The position numbers were made by a program, and so were the translations under genes. A DNA stretch of 64,000 nucleotides from positions 4,872,229 through 4,936,228 of the forward strand of contig CM049314.1 of assembly GCA_026874595.1 (NCBI GenBank), in the 5' to 3' direction. Position 1 is the first letter of the stretch. Each line of letters opens with the position of its first letter. This DNA is from Sipunculus nudus. Lineage: Eukaryota; Annelida; Sipuncula; Golfingiida; Sipunculidae. The notes below the pieces were generated by a model. The model had not been told where the DNA came from. It made no database searches and was given only the letters and a program-made list of their open reading frames with translations. Positions 59,666-64,000 of this stretch are shown here, in pieces.

Positions 59666-60067
59666 AATCGTAACATGCTACGGATAATGAATTAACACAA
59701 GAGAATACACTTGAACTAACAACCCAAACTGTAACGCCTTCTCTATGGTAACGAGTCATTTCCTGTATCGTATACAAGTTGGCTGCGTCTAGTAACCCGT
59801 GCGAGCCATGCCTGGATTCATGCAGTCAGGAATTCAACAAACGTACGGAGGGGTTTACCAACATGCTGAGATAAAACGGAACTGTTATCGCTGCTGTTTG
59901 GTGTTGTTAGAACTGCTAACGATTAGTCTGGTTTATATCAATTGACAGTGTACCTGCAGGCCATAAGGCGTTGTCAAAAATGATAATAAATATTTGCACT
60001 CTCATGGGACCTTAATTATAATGCGTTCCTCAGACCTAGGTGTAAAGCCACTCTGACAGCCAGTAGT

Positions 60068-60662
60068 TTGGTATAGTCCGTCCCAAAACCCGTGTCCGCA
60101 TGTTTTTTCGCGATAATTATTTTTAAAATATTCTTTAAAAATGCCCTTTGGCCTGAAGCAGATATACAGATATTCCGACGATTTTGTGTAAAGTTGTTAT
60201 ATATCATGAAAAACGTATTTACTTTGCGACTCTTTTGCGTTATTTTTGCTGAAATACCGTGAATGGCGTCTTCCCGGCACTGCTAGACAGTACATTCCTC
60301 CATGTTACACTTTCCATGTCTATGGCTGCGTTTGGTGTTTGTTAGACAACAGTGACGTCACAAAGACGTCACAGTGATCGGTCGCACGTCACCATCAATT
60401 GACTGACGTCATAAGTTTGACTGGCTTGTTTATTATCAGTTCTCAGGTAAGGAATAAGTCGTAAACGCTGTAGCTTGTTTTGTCATATTTTGGATTATTT
60501 GTCTCATATAAAATCAAGGCAAGGTAAGGTATTACTTTTTACGCAGGTAGTCTGCGGAATAGCTCCTGCAACCTTTGGACAAGAAAGGTTTACACTGCTT
60601 TACTTGTATAAAAAATTATTCCGGAAAAACATGCGGACACGGGTACTGGGACGGACTATAGT
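60068..60662. repeat. Inverted-repeat pair of about 52 bases around a CRE-site cluster
   Basis: Left arm near 60068-60125 (TATAGTCCGTCCCAAAACCC then GTGTCCGCATGTTTTTTCG) and right arm near 60612-60662 (CGGAAAAACATGCGGACACG then GGTACTGGGACGGACTATA) are inverted copies. The spacing of about 490 bases and the lack of an internal gene suggest a non-autonomous element. The left side overlaps the repeat shared with 8476-8620. Confidence 0.7.
60353..60411 (+). promoter_or_regulatory. Cluster of TGACGTCA (CRE-type) sites
   Basis: Perfect TGACGTCA at 60353-60360 and 60404-60411; close relatives AGACGTCAC (60364) and GCACGTCACC (60384) between them. About 40 bases downstream CTCAG|GTAAGG (60442-60451) looks like a donor, so this could be a promoter with an untranslated first exon. 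In animals TGACGTCA is the CREB/ATF palindrome. Not tested. Confidence 0.4.
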
Positions 60663-61028
60663 ATTGTAAAAGGGCGATTTCGCGCTAACTTGATGCCAGA
60701 TGCCCTTATTGAGTTTGTTTTGATTATTTCCACGGGCCCCCACATATTATAAACACGTTGATATAAATAAAACAAGAAGCCTGTGTGCGATGATATCAAT
60801 GTTTTCTGGTCTATTTTTTTTATAAAAAAATAATTCCCAACTTATTACCTTTAGTTTAAGATCAGAAAGGTGATTGGGCCCCTTTAAAGTCCTCTGTCAG
60901 CCCTTGTGTTAACTCTTGTAATTGAAAACAAGAAATTATCATTAGAATGTTCATACTGCAAAATCTGACATGATGTAGCTTATGACTTATATTGCATTTA
61001 AAGACCTATGTTTTCCTTTCAACTGAAG

Positions 61029-61200
61029 ACAAACCGGCTAGAAGAAAACTCAAACGCCAGCAGCACAGCAGCCGATGACGATTGTATTATCACACATTAC
61101 GAGGCTCGGAGAGAGAGAGTAAGGACTGCTCACAAGGACGACAGTCAGGTCGAAGACCACCCTCAGACCAGTTACTGGCAAGACGGAATAGTTGAATCAG
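61029..61200 (+). CDS. Gene C, acidic-motif exon
   Basis: Acceptor TTTTCCTTTCAACTGAAG|ACA, donor ATCAG|GTAGCT. 172 bases, phase 0 in and phase 1 out as in A and B. Encodes TNRLEENSNASSTAADDDC, IITHYEARRERVRTAHKDD and a polar tail to VESG. The acidic-hydrophobic core ADDDCIIT is present but Leu is replaced by Thr, so this copy may bind more weakly if it is a SUMO-interacting motif. Confidence 0.8.
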
Positions 61201-61816
61201 GTAGCTTAGTTTTATATATATATATATAACAAAGCCGAGATCTATTTTGAAATAGTTTAGACAAGATCAATCGTTTGATACTTTAAATTTATTCTCCTAC
61301 ACGAGCGGTTCCTACACGTGTTGGGAAAATATTGGGCATGTATTCAGAATCTTTAACCTTTTCGAACCTCCCGTAAACTGGCGTTATTATGATCAGATAT
61401 CATTTAAAACTAATTAAAAAAAGTATCTCTTTCGGCAAGCTTTTGGTAATAAATATGCATTTTTTTTCTGGGTCAGGCACAGGGAGTAGATTATCATGAA
61501 ATTGTATGTGGGTATGTGTGTGTGTGTGTGAGGGTGTGTTTGTGTGTGCATGTGTATGAATTGCGCTGTGATTCCGACCATCGGAGAATTGGCGCTATAT
61601 AAATACTATATATTATTATTATTATTATTAGTAGTAGTAGTAGTATTCGTCCAGTTTGCTCGTTTTATTGCTGTAAATCAAAACCAAAGGCCTATAGGAC
61701 CAGATTGAAACCGGCATGTGACCTTACGTATTGAGCTAAACCATTATCATCGTATACAATTATATTCAGTTTAACTTTCCCTTGAATGATACAGACTTTG
61801 TGTAATTAATTTTCAG
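61201..61816 (+). other. Gene C last intron
   Basis: 616 bases with TA (61215-61228), TG (about 61508-61545), ATT (61604-61629) and AGT (61630-61645) microsatellites. Nothing else recognised. Confidence 0.6.
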
Positions 61817-61929
61817 AGGTGGTAATTGTTCAGGAAATTCTTCCGTCGGAAGATCTCATCAGAAAAGCACGTGACCTTGCTCTGCCGGATAGTTTTTATA
61901 ACTACCTCAAGAGCACGCCGCGCTGCTAG
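61817..61929 (+). CDS. Gene C, terminal exon
   Basis: Acceptor AATTTTCAG|AG, completing G|AG (Glu). Reads EVVIVQEILPSEDLIRKA, RDLALPDSFYNYLKSTPRC, then TAG at 61927-61929. The VVIVQE patch and the P-DL-KARDL-LPD-FYNYL core match genes A and B. A polyadenylation signal AATAAA at 62238-62243 lies about 310 bases after the stop. Confidence 0.85.
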
Positions 61930-61949
61930 GAAGTCTGTTTATTTTAGTT

Positions 61950-62245
61950 TGCGGGATCCTGGCCAAAAGAGACTTTGTAGAACGCTATGTTTCGGTTGAA
62001 GTTGCAGGTGCATGATTTGTATCGATCGAGTTCGTTTATGCGTGTGTGTAGGTAGTGTCCATATTGACTTGATCATCAGAAGTATTATCAGTAATTTAAT
62101 TAAAGACTGACGAACAAACACATAGCACCCGATGAGCATCTTGGCATGATACAAAGTACCCGTGTTCAGTTCTATACTCGAGTAATTTCTTCTTTGTCAA
62201 TTATGTTCATGCTTCTGAATCCTATAAAAATATATTGAATAAAAA
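61950..62245 (+). other. Gene C 3' UTR with AATAAA signal
   Basis: The segment between the stop and AATAAA at 62238 has a diverged second copy downstream (62685-62970): shared blocks include GTGTGTGTAGGTAGT, AACAAACACAT or CAAGCAAACACAT, GATGAGCATCTT and TTATGTTCATGCTTCTGAAT. Confidence 0.55.
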
Positions 62246-62684
62246 GTAAAGAAAAGAACAGATGATGTCATTTCGAGTGAATTTCTGCATCTTCAATCAT
62301 TTTAATGGGCCCAAATAACTCCTGGCCCAACAAGGCCCTTTGTACCCCCGGATTAAAACCTTAATCAAGGGCTAGAAACGAAAAAAAGTTGTAAATTGAT
62401 ACCTATTTATTTATACTTTGCATTGATTACATAACATCAATTAAATACATCCAGGTGATAGTCAACATCAATTCAATACACCCAGCTGATAGTCTGGAGA
62501 ACCTTCAAGACTGCAGATCCTTATTCTGTTTGCTCAGGTTTTTGAAGTGAATTACTACTAAATTGATGCTGCGTACAATGCATGTTTTATCTAAAAACAT
62601 TTGAAAATAGCACATTCTCTAGAAGCTCTTGGATATCTATGGCGACTGAATGCAATCAACTCTGATTTATGAATTAGGTTGCCG
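62246..62684 (+). other. Spacer between the two 3' UTR-like copies
   Basis: No gene recognised. I looked for a decayed terminal exon here and did not find one. Confidence 0.4.
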
Positions 62685-62970
62685 GATTCCGGCTGAAGAT
62701 GAATTTCTGGAACTCTTATGTTGCGGTTGAATTTGACTTGACCACGACTTGTAACGATAGGTTTCGTTTGTGAGTGTGTGTAGGTAGTTAATACAATTAC
62801 ATAACCATCGGTGGTTTTATAAATAATTTCATCACAGACCGACAAGCAAACACATCGGCAACACCCCATGAGCATCTTCGCTAAATATCATATACAGATG
62901 TTCGGTTCTGTATTCGGGTTTTTTCTTTATTAAATTTTGTTCATGTTTCTAAATCCTGTAACAATACATA
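62685..62970 (+). repeat. Second, diverged copy of the gene C 3' UTR
   Basis: Follows the same order of blocks as 61950-62245 at roughly 60-75% by eye. It could be the remains of a lost paralogue or a local duplication. No terminal exon core was seen upstream of it. Confidence 0.55.
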
Positions 62971-63430
62971 AGGAGAGAGACTAAGTAGCATTATACGAGA
63001 GACGCTGATACTGGTCAACAGATGTTTATATGTAGTTATAATGAATATTCTAATTGGTCTTAATTCCATCACTAACGTGCAGAGAAGAACAAACTGGTTC
63101 TTGTCTTTAGCGGCAGATGTCGCCTTTGTCACCTCTTTATAAACAGTGGGAAATCCCTAGGTTCTGGGAAATCACTCCTGGAAATGTTTTTCCCTGTCTT
63201 CATGACTCGAGCCTGTGTTATTTTAATGTGTTATTTTAGTTGTGCTTGTTGCACCAGGTCCCGCTGGAGATCGATATGTGTATATTCGAACATGTAGAAT
63301 CGCGTGACTTAGAGTTATGGTATGTGAAGTGAGGTTTATCAGTACATACATAATTCGTGTATCTTGTGTTGCCTATTAATAACTGTACACGTGGATCCGT
63401 GCCAGTTACAACAGTCTTCCATATACTTAT

Positions 63431-63500
63431 ATGGCCGGAAATACCAGAGCCAACAGTGTTCAACAAAAGTCAACAGTGAAATTGAAACCAGGAAAGCAAG
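63431..63500 (+). CDS. Possible first exon of gene D
   Basis: ATG in the context TATATGG, then 23 codons, MAGNTRANSVQQKSTVKLKP and GKQ, to a strong donor CAAG|GTATGT, leaving in phase 1. Polar and basic like the other N-termini. Gene C's exon at 58343 enters in phase 1, so this has the form expected for a fourth member whose remaining exons lie beyond the window. Sequence similarity to other first exons is too low to prove it. Confidence 0.42.
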
Positions 63501-63548
63501 GTATGTGCTCTCAAAACTTAGTTTATATAATGAAGCAAACATTTAATT

Positions 63549-64000
63549 GTATCCGTCAAAACAGAGTTTTGCGGATACTATGTTTTCAGCTGCACGCCGC
63601 CGCCGCCGCCGCCGCCGCCGCCGCGTAGGTTTCCGGAGAACTCCTCCGTAACCGCTGGGCGGAATTTTACGAAACCCGGGATTATGTTAGGGTCACATGT
63701 GAACTGCTGCGCCCCGATTTTGTTTGACCTCTGACCTTTCCTCTGCGCTCTGCGTCCGTTTGTGCGTCTGTTTCCACACATAAACCCACATATCTCGGGA
63801 ACCGTTTGACGGATCAGGAAAATTTTTTTGCACAAATGCAGCTCTTGGAGAGCTTTATAACATACAAAAAAAATGGTGGCGCCACCTGCAACCATGTTTG
63901 CACAGTGTCCATCTGTTCGTCTGCCTTGGGTTAAAATCACTCATATCTCTGCAGTGACTTGACTAATTTACCTGAAATTTGGCATGCGTATACATCCTGG
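63549..64000 (+). repeat. Palindrome-bearing repeat with TTGTATCCG head (continues past window)
   Basis: Head TTGTATCCGTCAAAACAGAG folds back with TTTTGCGGATACTA; then a GCC trinucleotide run (63595-63624) and the same body as 22115-22600, including a GGTGGCGCCACC palindrome near 63874. The second copy of the head is at 22115; a more diverged relative is near 1660. It lies within the presumed first intron of gene D. Confidence 0.8.

Larger units (their letters stand above)
58429..61028 (+). other. Gene C intron
   Basis: Contains a 99-codon minus-strand open frame (59366-59665), a dispersed repeat (59966-60070, partner at 8476), an inverted pair (60068-60125 and 60612-60662) and a cluster of TGACGTCA sites (60353-60411). 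The rest shows nothing recognised. Confidence 0.45.

Noticed and set aside
1-64000. tRNA, rRNA or other structured RNA genes
   Set aside because: By eye I found no cloverleaf with A and B boxes and no conserved rRNA or snRNA core. A tRNA/Rfam scan would be needed to be certain.

Overview
The window looks like AT-rich, repeat-laden nuclear DNA of an invertebrate animal, most likely a lophotrochozoan such as a mollusc. Short exons with GT-AG borders sit in introns of kilobase scale. There are many TA, C and G runs, several dispersed repeat families, and no sign of bacterial or organellar organisation. The taxon is an inference from repeat style, not from a marker gene.

The backbone is a head-to-tail series of related, unrecognised small nuclear-type genes, all on the + strand. 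Gene A (1 to about 29644, 5' end outside the window) joins a long Ser/Asn/Thr/Arg-rich exon to a short exon, then to an exon with an acidic-hydrophobic SDDDCIIL motif, then to a terminal exon ending in KARALGLPDTFYNYL. Gene B (45204-52809) is complete: 3 exons, 129 residues. Gene C (58343 or earlier to 61929) has the same last two exons plus a preceding exon. Gene D may start at 63431 and run off the end. In A, B and C the acidic-motif exon enters in phase 0 and leaves in phase 1, and the terminal exon enters in phase 1, so the copies are paralogues. The acidic-hydrophobic stretches resemble SUMO-interacting motifs. That is the only functional hint; I cannot name the family.

The most striking object is a tandem array of about 130 copies of a 78-bp unit (9196-19374) in the gene A intron that ends at the acidic-motif exon. 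The unit is a duplication across that exon's own 3' splice site: about 17 bases of intron end (ending TAG) plus the first 61 bases of the exon. The last unit runs without a break into the real exon. Read in the exon frame, each unit encodes the exon head, a short tail and TAG, where the TAG is also the would-be acceptor. Because 78 is 26 codons, other frames stay open for hundreds of codons; these are by-products and not genes.

Region by region: 1-8012, two gene A exons and an intron of old repeats; 8178-8285, a possible extra exon; 9196-19374, the array; 19314-19464, acidic-motif exon; 19465-29543, a 10-kb intron filled with palindrome-bearing repeats and a foldback element; 29544-29644, gene A last exon; 29645-45203, intergenic repeats, AT-rich single-copy-looking DNA and a broken transposon-type gene on the minus strand (41480-42220); 45204-52809, gene B; 53700-58300, minisatellite, microsatellites and nested MITEs; 58343-61929, gene C with a cluster of TGACGTCA sites inside its intron; 61950-62970, gene C 3' UTR and a second, diverged copy of it; 63431-64000, possible gene D start and a further repeat.
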